A DNA stretch of 64,000 nucleotides, from positions 302,277 to 366,276 of the forward strand of contig MGWO01000002.1 of the NCBI GenBank assembly GCA_001801025.1, written 5' to 3'. The notes beneath the pieces were generated by a model. It was not told the origin of the DNA, ran no database searches, and saw only the letters and a list, made by a program, of their open reading frames with translations. Each line of letters begins with the position of its first letter. The first letter of the stretch is position 1. The position numbers were made by a program, and so were the translations under genes. The stretch is from Gallionellales bacterium GWA2_54_124 (lineage in GTDB: Bacteria > Pseudomonadota > Gammaproteobacteria > Burkholderiales > Gallionellaceae). Positions 63,980 through 64,000 of the stretch are shown here, in pieces.

Positions 63980-64000
63980 CATAAATTAAACAATCGACGA

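Overview
The window looks like core chromosome of a betaproteobacterium. The evidence is the gene order: surE-pcm-nlpD, then gyrA-serC-pheA-hisC-aroF-tyrA-aroA/cmk-rpsA-ihfB-lapA-lapB-pyrF-hldE1-hldD, and the sequence character of the proteins. An affiliation near Nitrosomonadales/Gallionellaceae is my inference and was not tested. Coding density is high, many genes overlap by 1 to 4 bases, and I see no prophage, transposase or CRISPR array.

Layout. 1-3950: surE (cut by the window edge), pcm, a degenerate-M23 NlpD lipoprotein, a radical SAM protein and two small conserved families, all head to tail. 4019-11748: a PAS protein with a decayed EAL domain, NfeD and a paraslipin, an HNH protein, Rep helicase, a DUF455 ferritin-like protein and an OprB-type porin. 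11879-22458: a 1304-residue CBS/PAS/GAF/GGDEF/EAL sensor, followed by a 2184-residue Ala/Glu/Gln-rich coiled-coil protein. The coiled-coil protein has ten tandem 112-residue (16-heptad) repeats and one C-terminal membrane segment; I know no family for it. 22478-25825 (minus): map and glnD. 25985-26362: a glycine-zipper protein ending in a His-rich stretch and a Gly-Asp-Arg repeat.

26528-46094: gyrA and the long aromatic amino acid, ribosomal and heptose block. A FimV-like protein sits inside it, aroA and cmk are fused, and a short AT-rich accessory patch (about 35.6-37.7 kb, with an unknown membrane protein and a Uma2-type nuclease) splits tyrA from aroA. 46318-49359: a membrane PAS/GGDEF/EAL protein. 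From 49371 to 63566 everything is on the minus strand: an MHS-type symporter; an RND permease directly behind a KS and an ACP gene, preceded by an alpha/beta-hydrolase with a Cys nucleophile; then a tightly overlapping heavy-metal RND operon (adaptor, pump, DUF3240, TolC-like channel) that runs on into a SemiSWEET and a methyltransferase. The right edge holds an initiator tRNA gene and the promoter and boxA of an rRNA operon that starts beyond the window.

The most interesting items are the giant repeat protein with a Cys recurring at one repeat position; the hydrolase/ACP/KS/RND group, which could make and export an acyl product; a 78-base in-frame insertion flanked by 10-base direct repeats in the signal peptide of the TolC-like protein; and a small repeat motif shared by the gyrA-serC and hldE-hldD gaps.
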